DNA of 38,092 bases from Thioclava dalianensis (GCF_000715505.1 NZ_JHEH01000026.1:1-38092); one strand, 5' to 3'. Counted from the first letter of the stretch, positions 16,978-26,405 are shown. Program-made: numbers and translations. The notes: a model not told the origin generated them from the sequence alone.

Positions 16978-18033
16978 CTAGTCGATCCAGCCCGCGAGGT
17001 TCTCCTGCATCAGATCCATCAATGCCGTGATGTGCAAATCGTCATCGTTGAGGCAGGGGATATAGGTGAAGGTCTCACCGCCCGCATGCTCGAACGCCTC
17101 GCGGATCTCGCCGTTGATTTCCTCAAGCGTCTCGATGCAATCCGCCGAAAAGGCCGGTGAAATCACTGCGATGTTCTTCTTGCCCGCGCGCGCCAGCTCG
17201 GCCACATGCTCGACCGTGTAGGGCTTGAGCCATTCTTCGCGGCCAAAGACCGACTGGAAGGTCGTGTCGATCCCGCTCTTGTCCCAGCCCAGACGCTCGC
17301 GCAGCAGGCGCGATGTCTTTTGACACTGGCAATGGTAGGGGTCGCCCTCCATCAGGTAGCGCTTGGGCATCCCGTGATAAGAGGCGACCAGCACATCGGG
17401 CTTGCGCTCTAGCGTGGCATAGACCCGCTCGACCGAAGCGGCCAGCGCCTCGATATAGCTCGGGCGATCGAAATATTCCGGCGCCACGCGGGCTGCGGGC
17501 TGGCGCTTTTGATGGCTCAGCGCGCTGAAGAACGCATCATTCGCCGTGGCCGAGGTCGCCCCCGCATATTGCGGATAGAGCGGCACGAAGAGGATCTTTT
17601 CGCAGCCCTGCTCGACCATCCGATCCACGACCGACCGGGTCGAGGGATTGCCGTAACGCATGCAGTAGTCGACCACCACTTCAGCGCCATAACGTGCCGC
17701 AACGGCCGCGCGCAGCTTGTGGACTTGCTGCTTGGTGATCGTCATCAGCGGGCTTTCATTCGCCTCATTGTTCCAGATCGTCTTGTAATTGGCCCCCGAG
17801 GTGAAGGGGCGTTTGGACAGGATGATCAGTTGCAAAAGCGGCTGCCATTTCCAGCGCGGCAGATCGATCACCCGCTTGTCGGACAGGAATTCGTTGAGAT
17901 AGCGCCGCATCGACCAGTAATCCGTGCCATCCGGCGTCCCCAGATTGGCGACCAGCAACCCGATCTTGGCCGCTTTGACAGGCGGGTGGTCTGCGGGCGC
18001 GTGGGCGAGGCGAGCGCGTGCATCATCGGTCAT
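16978..18033 (-). CDS. hemH: ferrochelatase
   Basis: Last step of heme synthesis: inserts iron into protoporphyrin IX. The 351-residue protein has the family signatures in order: LLVANLGTPDGTDYWSMRRYL near residue 26, FVPLYPQYAGATSATAND near residue 150, the metal-binding His in VASYHGMPKRYLMEGDPY near residue 215, and the catalytic Glu in SADCIETLEEI near residue 290. Cysteines in DPYHCQCQKTSRLL are conserved in many alphaproteobacterial forms. The ATG has AGGAAA seven bases upstream. It is convergent with the HAD gene and divergent from otsB. Confidence 0.97.
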   Translation of the reverse strand: MTDDARARLAHAPADHPPVKAAKIGLLVANLGTPDGTDYWSMRRYLNEFLSDKRVIDLPRWKWQPLLQLIILSKRPFTSGANYKTIWNNEANESPLMTITKQQVHKLRAAVAARYGAEVVVDYCMRYGNPSTRSVVDRMVEQGCEKILFVPLYPQYAGATSATANDAFFSALSHQKRQPAARVAPEYFDRPSYIEALAASVERVYATLERKPDVLVASYHGMPKRYLMEGDPYHCQCQKTSRLLRERLGWDKSGIDTTFQSVFGREEWLKPYTVEHVAELARAGKKNIAVISPAFSADCIETLEEINGEIREAFEHAGGETFTYIPCLNDDDLHITALMDLMQENLAGWID

Positions 18034-18138
18034 CGGGCTTTTCCTGTCGTCATTGCGGAACTTCTCTGGACTTAACGGGTTTCCCGATCAGGTCAATGCG
18101 ACCTATTCAATCGCGACAGGATCTCTTACGTTCAGACC

Positions 18139-18885
18139 ATGACAATGGATGATTTCGCCGGTACGAAACCGGCCCCGCCCGCGCTTGATCCGCAAAAGGA
18201 CGCGCTTTTCCTCGATTTCGACGGCTGTTTGCTCGAAATCGCCCCAACACCCGATGCCGTGCAGGTCCCGGCGGATCTGCCACAGCTGCTGACCGATCTC
18301 AGCGAAAGGTTGGGCGGCGCTCTGGCCATTGTCTCGGGCCGGTCCCTGCGCGAGCTGACTCGGTTTCTGGCGGGCTATGACGGGCCGATGGTGGGCAGCC
18401 ACGGCGCCGAGGCTCGGGGCATGACCGCCCCGATGGAGCAGATGCCCGACGGGCTTGAGGCGCTTCAAGGCGAGCTTGCGCAATTTGCAAGCGATCAGGG
18501 GCTTTTGTACGAAGACAAAAGCCATGGCGGGGCTGTGCATTTCCGCGCCCATCCCGAGCGGCAAGCGCAGGCCGAGGCCTTCGTGCAAGATCTGGCGCAC
18601 CGCTATCCCGGCTTTGCGGTTCAGCCCGCGAAAATGGCCTATGAGCTGCGTCCCGATGGCTATTCAAAGGATGGCGCTCTTGCCCTGTTAAGCGCCCTGC
18701 CCGCGTTTCGCGACCGTGCCCCCGTCTATGCTGGCGACGACACCACCGATGAGCCTGCGCTCGCCTGGGCCGAGGCCCATGGCGGCTACGGGATCAAGAT
18801 CGGCGCGGGCGAGAGTGCGGCACGCTTTCGCCTCGACGCACCGCAACAGATGCGCGACTGGCTCGCATCCGCACGAGAGGACTAA
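18139..18885 (+). CDS. otsB: trehalose-6-phosphate phosphatase
   Basis: Dephosphorylates trehalose 6-phosphate to trehalose, a compatible solute. The 248-residue HAD-fold protein has the nucleophile D26 and acid D28 in LFLDFDGCLLEIAPTP, motif II in AIVSGRSLREL, the GSHGAE substrate segment and motif IV in YAGDDTTDEPA. This is the usual OtsB set. Two ATGs (18139, 18145) are in frame and neither has a clear ribosome site; I take the first. It precedes otsA by two bases, an order (B before A) that makes the phosphatase first in the operon. Confidence 0.95.
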   Translation: MTMDDFAGTKPAPPALDPQKDALFLDFDGCLLEIAPTPDAVQVPADLPQLLTDLSERLGGALAIVSGRSLRELTRFLAGYDGPMVGSHGAEARGMTAPMEQMPDGLEALQGELAQFASDQGLLYEDKSHGGAVHFRAHPERQAQAEAFVQDLAHRYPGFAVQPAKMAYELRPDGYSKDGALALLSALPAFRDRAPVYAGDDTTDEPALAWAEAHGGYGIKIGAGESAARFRLDAPQQMRDWLASARED

Positions 18886-18887
18886 GA

Positions 18888-20234
18888 ATGGGACGCCTGA
18901 TCTGCCTGTCGAACCGTATCCCCACCGGGGCCAACCCTTCGGGCGGCCTCGTGGTGGCGCTGGGGGATGTGCTGGAGGAAACCGGCGGGCTGTGGATCGG
19001 CACCTCGGGCGAGACCACCGATCTGCCCGATGCCACGCTGCGCGAGATCGAGGGCGGCCCTTTCAAGCGCCTGTGCTTCGATCTGACCGAGGAAGAGCAG
19101 GAGAATTACTACGCGGGCTATTCCAATTCCGTTCTCTGGCCGCTGTTTCATGGCCGCACCGATCTGATGGAGATCCATCAGGAATATCTCAACACCTATA
19201 AGCGGGTGAACCGTCGTCTGGCCAAGATGCTCGCGCCGATCATCCAGCCCGATGACCGGATCTGGGTGCATGATTTCCATTTCCTGCCTTTGGCCTATGA
19301 ATTGCGGGTGCTGGGGGTGCAAAGCCCGATCGGGTTTTTCCTGCACACGCCCTTCCCCGGCCCGATCTCGATGCAGGCGCTGCCTAATGGCCGCGAAATC
19401 TGCCAGTGGCTGTCGAATTTCGACCTGATCGGCTTGCAGGCCGAGCGCGATGTGCGGGCCTGCCTTGCCTCGATGGTCGAGATTGGCGGCGGCTCGGATC
19501 TGGGCGGCAATTTCATGCATCTCTCGCCGCGCCAGTGCCGGATCGAGGCCTTCCCGATCTCAATCGACGCGGGGGAGTTCAAAGAGCTGGCCGAGCGCCA
19601 GATCGAGGAATTGCCCGATGGCATCGTCAAACCCAATCGCAGCCTGATGATCGGCGTCGACCGGCTGGATTACTCCAAGGGTGTGCCCCAGCGCTTCCGG
19701 GCCTTTGGTGAATTCCTCGCGCGTCACGAAGACTGGCACCGCCATGTCTCATTGATCCAGATCTCGCCCCCGACCCGCGAAGGGGTGCAGGCCTATGACG
19801 ATATCCGCGAGGAGACCGAGTATCTCTCGGGCCAGATCAACGGCACGTTCGCCGATATCCAATGGGCGCCGATCCGTTTCATCAACCGCTCCGTTCCGCG
19901 CGAAGTTCTGGCGGGGCTCTACCGCGCCTCTCAGGTCGCGCTGGTGACGCCGCTGATGGATGGGATGAACCTTGTCGCCAAGGAATATATCGCAGCCCAG
20001 AACCCCGACGATCCGGGCGTTTTGATCCTGTCGCAATTTGCCGGCGCCGCCGAGCAGATGGGGCAGGCGCTGATCGTCAATCCGCACGACACCGAGCAGA
20101 TGGCCACGACAATGCTCACCGCGCTGTTGATGTCGCGTCAGGAACGGCGCGAGCGCTACCACGCTTTGATGGACGGGCTGACCACCCAAGACGTGCATTG
20201 GTGGTCGAAAAGCTTCCTTGCGATGCTGGGCTGA
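18888..20234 (+). CDS. otsA: trehalose-6-phosphate synthase
   Basis: Makes trehalose 6-phosphate from UDP-glucose (or another NDP-glucose) and glucose 6-phosphate; family GT20. The 448-residue protein begins GRLICLSNRIPTGANPSGGL, equivalent to the conserved RLVVVSNR...GGL start. Further landmarks are WVHDFHFLPLA, GFFLHTPFP, GVDRLDYSKGVPQR (the Arg/Lys phosphate-binding motif) and TPLMDGMNLVAKEYIA. The galU gene at 33734 could supply UDP-glucose. The stop TGA abuts the stop of the convergent methyltransferase gene with no spacer, the two forming the palindrome TGATCA. Confidence 0.97.
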   Translation: MGRLICLSNRIPTGANPSGGLVVALGDVLEETGGLWIGTSGETTDLPDATLREIEGGPFKRLCFDLTEEEQENYYAGYSNSVLWPLFHGRTDLMEIHQEYLNTYKRVNRRLAKMLAPIIQPDDRIWVHDFHFLPLAYELRVLGVQSPIGFFLHTPFPGPISMQALPNGREICQWLSNFDLIGLQAERDVRACLASMVEIGGGSDLGGNFMHLSPRQCRIEAFPISIDAGEFKELAERQIEELPDGIVKPNRSLMIGVDRLDYSKGVPQRFRAFGEFLARHEDWHRHVSLIQISPPTREGVQAYDDIREETEYLSGQINGTFADIQWAPIRFINRSVPREVLAGLYRASQVALVTPLMDGMNLVAKEYIAAQNPDDPGVLILSQFAGAAEQMGQALIVNPHDTEQMATTMLTALLMSRQERRERYHALMDGLTTQDVHWWSKSFLAMLG

Positions 20235-21068
20235 TCAGCGCCCGGGCTTATCGCCCGCCGGTATCTCGAACGTGCCCAGCGCATCAGCCAGCCGATGGGC
20301 CGCCGAACCCGGACGCAGCGGTTTTTGCTGGCCCGCATGGGGCTTCCAGCCGGTCAGCCAGACCATCTCGAACGTGGCGCGCACGCGACCATCGGCCTCG
20401 CGATATGCCTCGGAATAGATCCGCAGCGCCTCAGCCATCACGTCACGGCGGCTGAAATGGCGCGGACGGGCGGCCAGCGCATTGGTCTCGCCCATCGCCC
20501 GCAAATCACTGAGCAGCCGAAGCGGGGTCTCGTAGGTCACCTTGCGCGTCACCGTATCGGCCACCGGCAGCGCGAATCCCGCACGCCCGAGCAACGCGCC
20601 CAGATCGCGGATCTCGCCCATCGGCAACACGCGCGCGCTCAGCCCGCCGGTGATCGACGCCTCGGCCTGCGCCAGCGCTGCGCGCAGCTCATTGAGCGTC
20701 TGCCCGCCAAACATAACGCCCAGAAACAGCCCATCGGGTTTGAGCGCCTGCGCGGCCTGCACCATCTGCCCCACCGGATCATTCGCCCAATGCAGCCCCA
20801 TCGCATGCACCACCAGATCATGCGCGCCGGGCTCGAGATCGAGAATATCCGTATCCAGAACGCATTTCGCGCCGGGCAGCACGGCGCGCCACGGATCGGG
20901 AAAAGCTGCAATCAATGCGGGAGACGTAAAGGTTCTCTTAACCTCTTGGAGTCTTTCATCAAGCTCGACGCTCGCATCCTCGTGCAAGAACATCTCGGGT
21001 GCGCGCGCGGCTCGGGCACGTTGCCGCATCAGGGCGGCGCGGTCCGTAAGAAGAGGCGAGGTATCCAT
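20235..21068 (-). CDS. class I SAM-dependent methyltransferase (BioC/NDUFAF5-like)
   Basis: A 277-residue protein related to BioC and to NDUFAF5, the mitochondrial complex I assembly factor. It lacks a clear glycine-rich SAM loop near the N terminus, but carries DLVVHAMGLHWANDPVGQMVQAAQALKPDGLFLGVMFGG (in pieces: HAMGLHWANDP, LKPDGLFLGVMFGG), the typical motifs 4-6 of the fold, and a C-terminal EMVWLTGWKPHAGQQKPLRPGSA seen in this family. Methylation may be of a protein or a biotin precursor; no bio genes are near. The start ATG ends at 21068 with GGAG seven bases upstream. This start lies within the CATG shared with comF. Confidence 0.85.
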   Translation of the reverse strand: MDTSPLLTDRAALMRQRARAARAPEMFLHEDASVELDERLQEVKRTFTSPALIAAFPDPWRAVLPGAKCVLDTDILDLEPGAHDLVVHAMGLHWANDPVGQMVQAAQALKPDGLFLGVMFGGQTLNELRAALAQAEASITGGLSARVLPMGEIRDLGALLGRAGFALPVADTVTRKVTYETPLRLLSDLRAMGETNALAARPRHFSRRDVMAEALRIYSEAYREADGRVRATFEMVWLTGWKPHAGQQKPLRPGSAAHRLADALGTFEIPAGDKPGR

Positions 21069-21831
21069 GATCGGCTCCGGTATTGCTGCGCTTCGCAGAC
21101 AGATCCTATCAGGCAAGATGCGGGCCTTACATGCCGTTTTTCCGCCGCGCTGTATTGCCTGCGGAGAAGAGGTCGGCTCGGATTTCGGCCTGTGCCGCGA
21201 CTGCTGGGAGCAAATCACCTTCGCCAGCGGTGTGAGCTGCGATGGCTGCGGCGTGCCGCTGCCGGGCAATGATGATGGGCAAGCCGTGCTCTGTGACGAG
21301 TGCCTCGCCCATCCCAGGCCCTGGGCACGCGGGCGCACGGTGATGATGTATTCCGGTATCGGTCGCGAGCTGGTGCTGGGCTTCAAACATTCCGACCGAT
21401 TGGATCTCGCACGCCCTTTCGCGGCATGGATGGCGCGCGCAGCACAGCCGCTTTTGACGCCCGAGACGGTGATTGCGCCAGTGCCGCTGCATCGCTGGCG
21501 CCTGCTGCGGCGGCGCTACAACCAATCGGCGCTGCTCTCTCAGGGGATCGCGCGGATCTGCGGCCAGACGTATTGCGTCGATCTGTTTGAGCGCACCCGC
21601 AATACCACGAGCCAAAAGGGGCGCGATCGCGCCGCGCGCATCGCCAATCTCGCCGATGCGATCCGCGTCACCCCCGCGCGCGCCCCGCAATTGCTTGGCC
21701 GACCGGTGTTAATCGTGGACGATGTGATGACCTCGGGGGCGACGCTCACCGCCGCCACGGGCGCTGCCATGCAAGCTGGCGCTGACCGGGTTGACGTCAT
21801 CACACTGGCACGCGTTGCGAAGGCGCCCTAA
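21067..21831 (+). CDS. comF: ComF family protein (phosphoribosyltransferase fold)
   Basis: In naturally competent bacteria ComF helps take up single-stranded DNA; elsewhere its role is unclear. The 254-residue reading has an N-terminal zinc finger with C29-x2-C32 (PPRCIACGEE) and C43-x2-C46 (GLCRDCWEQ), a further Cys group in SCDGCG and LCDEC, then a PRTase domain with the PRPP loop VLIVDDVMTSGATL. Typical C-terminal words are RRYNQSALLSQGIAR and NTTSQKGRDRAAR. Two starts compete: ATG 21067 (GAGG upstream, overlaps the start of the divergent methyltransferase gene) and ATG 21118 (MRALHAVFPPRC, the usual ComF N terminus, weak site). The first is used here with reserve. Confidence 0.9.
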   Translation: MIGSGIAALRRQILSGKMRALHAVFPPRCIACGEEVGSDFGLCRDCWEQITFASGVSCDGCGVPLPGNDDGQAVLCDECLAHPRPWARGRTVMMYSGIGRELVLGFKHSDRLDLARPFAAWMARAAQPLLTPETVIAPVPLHRWRLLRRRYNQSALLSQGIARICGQTYCVDLFERTRNTTSQKGRDRAARIANLADAIRVTPARAPQLLGRPVLIVDDVMTSGATLTAATGAAMQAGADRVDVITLARVAKAP

Positions 21832-21867
21832 ATCCCTATAGTCAGGCCGAATTGAAAGGGGTGCCCC

Positions 21868-22125
21868 ATGAAACGCGTCGAAATCTACACCACCCGGACT
21901 TGCCCGTTTTGCATCATGGCCAAGCGCCTGCTGGAGCAAAAGGGCGTTTCCTACGAGGAGACCGATGTCGGGGCCGACCCGCATCTGCGCGCCAAGATGA
22001 TGGAGCGCGCTCAGGGCCGACGCACCGTCCCGCAGATTTTCATCGACGGTAAGGGAATCGGCGGCTGCGACGAGCTGCACGCGCTCGATCAGTCCGGCAA
22101 ACTCGATACGATGCTGGCGGTGTGA
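21868..22125 (+). CDS. grxC: glutaredoxin 3
   Basis: Small dithiol glutaredoxin that reduces disulfides with glutathione. At 85 residues it has the dithiol site C12-P-F-C15, the glutathione-binding TVPQIFIDG with its cis-Pro, and GGCDELHAL near the C terminus. This is the standard GrxC layout. The ATG is preceded by AAAGGGG. Its stop is three bases before the start of the amidase gene, which suggests a grxC-amidase-marR operon. Confidence 0.96.
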   Translation: MKRVEIYTTRTCPFCIMAKRLLEQKGVSYEETDVGADPHLRAKMMERAQGRRTVPQIFIDGKGIGGCDELHALDQSGKLDTMLAV

Positions 22126-22127
22126 TC

Positions 22128-22958
22128 ATGAAAGCGGCTCTGGTTCAGCTTTCCTCGACCGACGACCCGGTGAAAAATCTTCCGGTCACGCTCGACTTCA
22201 TTCGCGAAGCCGCTGCCGCCGGTGCGCAATTCATCGCAACCCCGGAATGCACCAATCTAATCTCGTCGGACCGGGCCTATCAGCGCACCGTTCTGCACCA
22301 CGAACATACCGATCCGACTCTGGCCGCGATCCGCGCCGAGGCCGAGAAACTTGGCGTCTACATCCTGATCGGGTCGCTTTGCCTGAAGACCAGCGACGAT
22401 GACGGGCGCTTTGCCAACCGCTCTTTCCTGATCGGCCGCAAGGGGCAAATCAACGCATGGTATGACAAGATCTTCATGTTCGACCTCGATGTCTCGGATA
22501 CCGAACGCTACCGCGAATCCGAAGGCTATCGTCCGGGCAAGGCGGCGGTGCTGGCACCCTCGATTTATGGTCAGATCGGCATGTCGGTCTGCTACGACCT
22601 GCGCTTCCCTCAGCTCTACCGCCAGCTTGCGCAGGCGGGTGCCTCGATCCTGACAATCCCGTCGGCCTTCACCCAACGCACTGGCAAGGCCCATTGGGAA
22701 ACGCTGGTGCGGGCGCGTGCGATCGAGAATACCTGCTTTGTGCTCGCGCCGGCGCAATGCGGCACCCATGGCGCTCATCAGGGTTGCCCCCGTAAGACTT
22801 GGGGCCATTCTCTGGCCGTCAGCCCATGGGGCGACGTGCTGGTCGATGGTGGCGATGAACCGGGCGTGAGCCTTGTCGATATCAATGTCGACGAGGTCGA
22901 GGCAACACGTCTGCGCCTGCGCTCACTGTTTCACGACAGGAGCTTCGACGCCCCGTGA
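22128..22958 (+). CDS. carbon-nitrogen hydrolase (nitrilase superfamily, Nit-type amidase)
   Basis: A 276-residue cytosolic amidase with the catalytic triad of the nitrilase superfamily: E40 (ATPECTNL), K114 (YDKIFMFD) and C155 (MSVCYDLRFP). The family branch is the Nit1/Nit2 or YafV type, which includes deaminated-glutathione amidase and omega-amidase; the position next to grxC fits a glutathione-repair role but does not prove it. The start is ATG 22128; an in-frame GTG at 22122 is also possible. The stop overlaps the marR start (GTGA). Confidence 0.92.
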   Translation: MKAALVQLSSTDDPVKNLPVTLDFIREAAAAGAQFIATPECTNLISSDRAYQRTVLHHEHTDPTLAAIRAEAEKLGVYILIGSLCLKTSDDDGRFANRSFLIGRKGQINAWYDKIFMFDLDVSDTERYRESEGYRPGKAAVLAPSIYGQIGMSVCYDLRFPQLYRQLAQAGASILTIPSAFTQRTGKAHWETLVRARAIENTCFVLAPAQCGTHGAHQGCPRKTWGHSLAVSPWGDVLVDGGDEPGVSLVDINVDEVEATRLRLRSLFHDRSFDAP

Positions 22959-23395
22959 CCCAAGACAGAAATCCCCTTGCCGCGGCCCTTTTCGCCGAAG
23001 TGTTCATGGCCGACCAGCTCGCCCGCAGCGTTGTCAGTCGTGCGCTGCCCAAAGGCATGGAGATCTCACATTTCTCGGTTCTCAATCTGCTCGCCCATAT
23101 CAACGAAGAGCGTACCCCGGCCCAGCTCGCCGAATCGCTGCATGTCACCCGCGGGGCGATGACCAATACGCTGGCCAAGCTGGAATGGGCCGGGCATGTC
23201 CATATCCGGCCCGACTGGGACGATGCGCGGCGCAAATGGATCTCGCTCTCCCCCTCGGGACGCCGCGCGCGCGACGCAGCGCTCGCGTCCCTGATGCCGA
23301 TCATCGGAAGCATCGTACGCGATCTGGGCCCCGAGAGAGTTCGTGCCGCCCTGCCGGTGCTGCGCGAGCTGCGAGAACGCCTCGGCAAAAGCTAA
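22955..23395 (+). CDS. MarR family transcriptional regulator
   Basis: A 146-residue winged-helix regulator. The DNA-binding part is about residues 50-95, with recognition helix in HVTRGAMTNTLAKLEWAGHVHIRPDWDDARRKWISLSPSGRR; the D-x-D-x-R wing is the MarR hallmark (DWDDARRKW). Flanking helices form the dimer. The start is GTG 22955, overlapping the amidase stop by four bases, which indicates co-transcription with grxC and the amidase gene and possible autoregulation of that operon. Ligand unknown. Confidence 0.92.
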   Translation: MTQDRNPLAAALFAEVFMADQLARSVVSRALPKGMEISHFSVLNLLAHINEERTPAQLAESLHVTRGAMTNTLAKLEWAGHVHIRPDWDDARRKWISLSPSGRRARDAALASLMPIIGSIVRDLGPERVRAALPVLRELRERLGKS

Positions 23396-23401
23396 ATCCC
23401 C

Positions 23402-23487
23402 CTTCCTCTTGACAAAAATATCCCGAGGGGCAGCGCCCGTCTTTTAATAGATTTGTCGCCTTCCGGCACAATGGGGGACAGAGCCCC
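23402..23487 (-). repeat. two-block intergenic repeat, copy B
   Basis: Read on the minus strand, block 1 (23473-23487) is GGGGCTCTGTCCCCC and block 2 (23402-23428) begins CCTCGGGATATTT and ends TCAAGAGGAAG, as in copy A at 9959-10029. Block 2 differs at three adjacent bases. The spacer between blocks is 44 bases here and 29 in copy A, and is unrelated in sequence. It fills most of the marR-ccrM convergent spacer. Confidence 0.7.
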
Positions 23488-23497
23488 TCACGATTTC

Positions 23498-23531
23498 TCA
23501 ATAAAAGACCCCGCCGATGAACACGGCGGGG
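23498..23531 (-). terminator. terminator downstream of ccrM
   Basis: On the minus strand the stem CCCCGCCG (23531-23524) pairs with CGGCGGGG (23516-23509) across a seven-base loop and is followed by TCTTTTATT. It lies about 70 bases beyond the ccrM stop. Confidence 0.75.
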
Positions 23532-23599
23532 CAAGGCTGTGCACCGTGGGCAAGCCACGGGCACCGGCGGGAACCATTTTTGATTTCTGTGCTGAGCGT

Positions 23600-24802
<1,203 letters not shown>

Positions 24803-24804
<2 letters not shown>

Positions 24805-25438
24805 AACTACTTATAGATTTCGCTTGGCACAAGATATTGTGGACGGGACGGAAGGAACGTCTATGAACGGGAGTAACTCCCAAATCTAGGAGCGCTTGCA
24901 GGTGATCACGCGTTGGGTAGCCTGCGTTTCGTTCCCAGCCATAGCCCGGATACTGTTGCGCCAAATCCACCATCAGCAAATCGCGGGCCTGTTTGGCGAG
25001 GATCGAGGCTGCCGCAATCGAGACGGACCGCGCATCGCCCTTCACCACCGCCTCGGCGGAGATCTCAAGATCGCGCGGGATGCGGTTGCCATCGACGAGC
25101 ACATGATCAGGCCGCACCGACAGCCCCGCGATCGCACGACACATTGCAAGATGCGAGGCTTGCAGGATGTTGATCTCGTCGATCTCTTCGACGCTGGCAT
25201 GGGCCACGCTGACCTGCGCATGGGCGATGATTTGCTCGGCCAGAACCGCCCGGCGCGCGGCGCTGAGCTTTTTCGAATCGTTGAGACCGTCGGGAATGTT
25301 GTGCGGATCAAGAATCACGGCCGCGGCTGTGACCGGACCACAAAGCGGGCCGCGCCCGACCTCGTCGACGCCCGCGATGGAAGTGAGGCCACGCGCATGT
25401 GCGGCCAGCTCAAAGGAAAAATCAGGGCCCTGTATCAT
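24803..25438 (-). CDS. rnhB: ribonuclease HII
   Basis: Cuts RNA in RNA:DNA hybrids and starts ribonucleotide excision repair. The 211-residue protein has the acidic catalytic set D25-E26 ([12 protein letters not shown]), D116 (VLVDGN) and D153 (KQARDLL), plus the [11 protein letters not shown] and [15 protein letters not shown] signatures. Length is normal. Together with rnhA at 4008 the cell has both RNase H classes. It is followed on the same strand by ccrM (about 100 bases), and is preceded by a terminator that isolates it from the gene at 25542. Confidence 0.96.
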
Positions 25439-25475
25439 CGTCCCGAAATGCCCCGGATCACAGGGGCGATCAACG

Positions 25476-25500
25476 AAAAACGGAAGCCCGAAGGCTTCCG
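25476..25500 (-). terminator. Rho-independent terminator of the 137-residue secreted protein gene
   Basis: On the minus strand: CGGAAGCC, a TTCG tetraloop, GGCTTCCG, then TTTTT. This is a textbook intrinsic terminator 42 bases past the stop of the leftward gene at 25542-25955. Confidence 0.9.
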
Positions 25501-25541
25501 CACTGCTCGACGGCGCGTGTGGCCCGCGCCTGCCGCAAGGT

Positions 25542-25955
25542 TTAGCGCCGTCCGACGTAGCGCCCGTGGCGGTCGAGGCACTCGGTTTTCACCACCTCTT
25601 GCCAGCCATGGCGGGTTTGGATCATGCGGGTGCAGCGCGCCGGGATCGCGATCTGGGAATAGCGGCCACGGTTATCATACCGGCCATGGCGGTCCCGATC
25701 GTTCCAACGGTTGGGCGGGGTGTAGCGATTGCCGTCATGGGGGCGTGCCACAACCCGAGGCCGCTCGACGCGGTGATCGCGGTTGCGACTCGCCTGATCA
25801 AGAAGCAGGGCCGCCGCCCCGACGCCGAGGATCACCGTCAGCGCCTGACGATCTTTCTGGCCCAGCGCTGCGGCGGGGCTCGCGGTTACAGAGAGCGTGC
25901 CCAGCACAAGCGCCGAGGCGGTGATCAGAGCGGTAAGTTTGGTTTTGACAGACAT
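25542..25955 (-). CDS. secreted protein of unknown function, Arg/Asn/Asp-rich
   Basis: A 137-residue protein with a clear Sec signal peptide (basic MSVKTK, hydrophobic core to about residue 22, probable cleavage after SPAAA at 30). The mature part has a short hydrophobic stretch (residues 39-52), then a charged, Arg/Asp/Asn/His/Tyr-rich linker (about 57-100), and a compact C-terminal segment with two cysteines (C108 and C126) that could form a disulfide. I recognise similar small periplasmic proteins in Rhodobacterales but no function. The start has AAGGA upstream. The gene is divergent from 26124 and ends at a strong terminator. Confidence 0.8.
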   Translation of the reverse strand: MSVKTKLTALITASALVLGTLSVTASPAAALGQKDRQALTVILGVGAAALLLDQASRNRDHRVERPRVVARPHDGNRYTPPNRWNDRDRHGRYDNRGRYSQIAIPARCTRMIQTRHGWQEVVKTECLDRHGRYVGRR

Positions 25956-26049
25956 GGTCAGTCCTTCCTGTGGGGCGACCCGGACGGGCCGCGGTAAAAC
26001 GATGAGTTCAACTTGGGGCCGACCCCCTCGGACAGGCAATAACGCGGCA

Positions 26050-26099
26050 ATGTTATGAGATATCAGACCTGCCAATGCCCTTTGGATATTGAATAACAT
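26050..26099. promoter_or_regulatory. dyad in the divergent spacer 25956-26123
   Basis: ATGTTATGAGATATC (26050-26064) and GATATTGAATAACAT (26085-26099) are inverted copies matching at 12 of 15 positions, 20 bases apart. Such a spaced dyad between two divergent genes could be an operator or a pair of binding sites. No T-run is next to it. Confidence 0.4.
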
Positions 26100-26123
26100 C
26101 GCGGATCAGCGCAGCGTGAGGTC

Positions 26124-26405
26124 ATGAAAAAGCTTCTCCTCATAATCGCCTTCATCGGCATGGCGAACGCAGCGCAGGCCGCGTGTTATGCCGATTACAA
26201 GGCCAAGCGCGGGGACCCGTTGCAGCTCCAATACGGGGTGGCGCAGGTTTCCGATGGCGCATGCAACAAGCAGGCCGCGGCGCGCGAATTGGCGCCGAGG
26301 CTGAACGCCGCGGGCTGGACCTTGCTCACGGTTCTCTCCACATTCGGGCCAGAGGGCTTAGCGCAAAGGAAAGCCAGTGCCGGACAGTACTACCTCCGTT
26401 ACTGA
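26124..26405 (+). CDS. small secreted protein of unknown function
   Basis: A 93-residue protein with a signal peptide (MKKLLLIIAFIGMANAAQA, likely cleavage after residue 19). The mature part of about 74 residues begins ACYADYKAKRGDP and holds two cysteines, C21 and C47, placed to form a periplasmic disulfide. It contains the pattern ACNKQAAARELAPRLNAAGWTLLTVLST, which suggests one long helix followed by a strand. No known family recognised beyond similar small proteins in Rhodobacterales. GAGG precedes the ATG. Its last 29 bases overlap the start of the membrane protein gene, suggesting coupled expression. Confidence 0.75.
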   Translation: MKKLLLIIAFIGMANAAQAACYADYKAKRGDPLQLQYGVAQVSDGACNKQAAARELAPRLNAAGWTLLTVLSTFGPEGLAQRKASAGQYYLRY

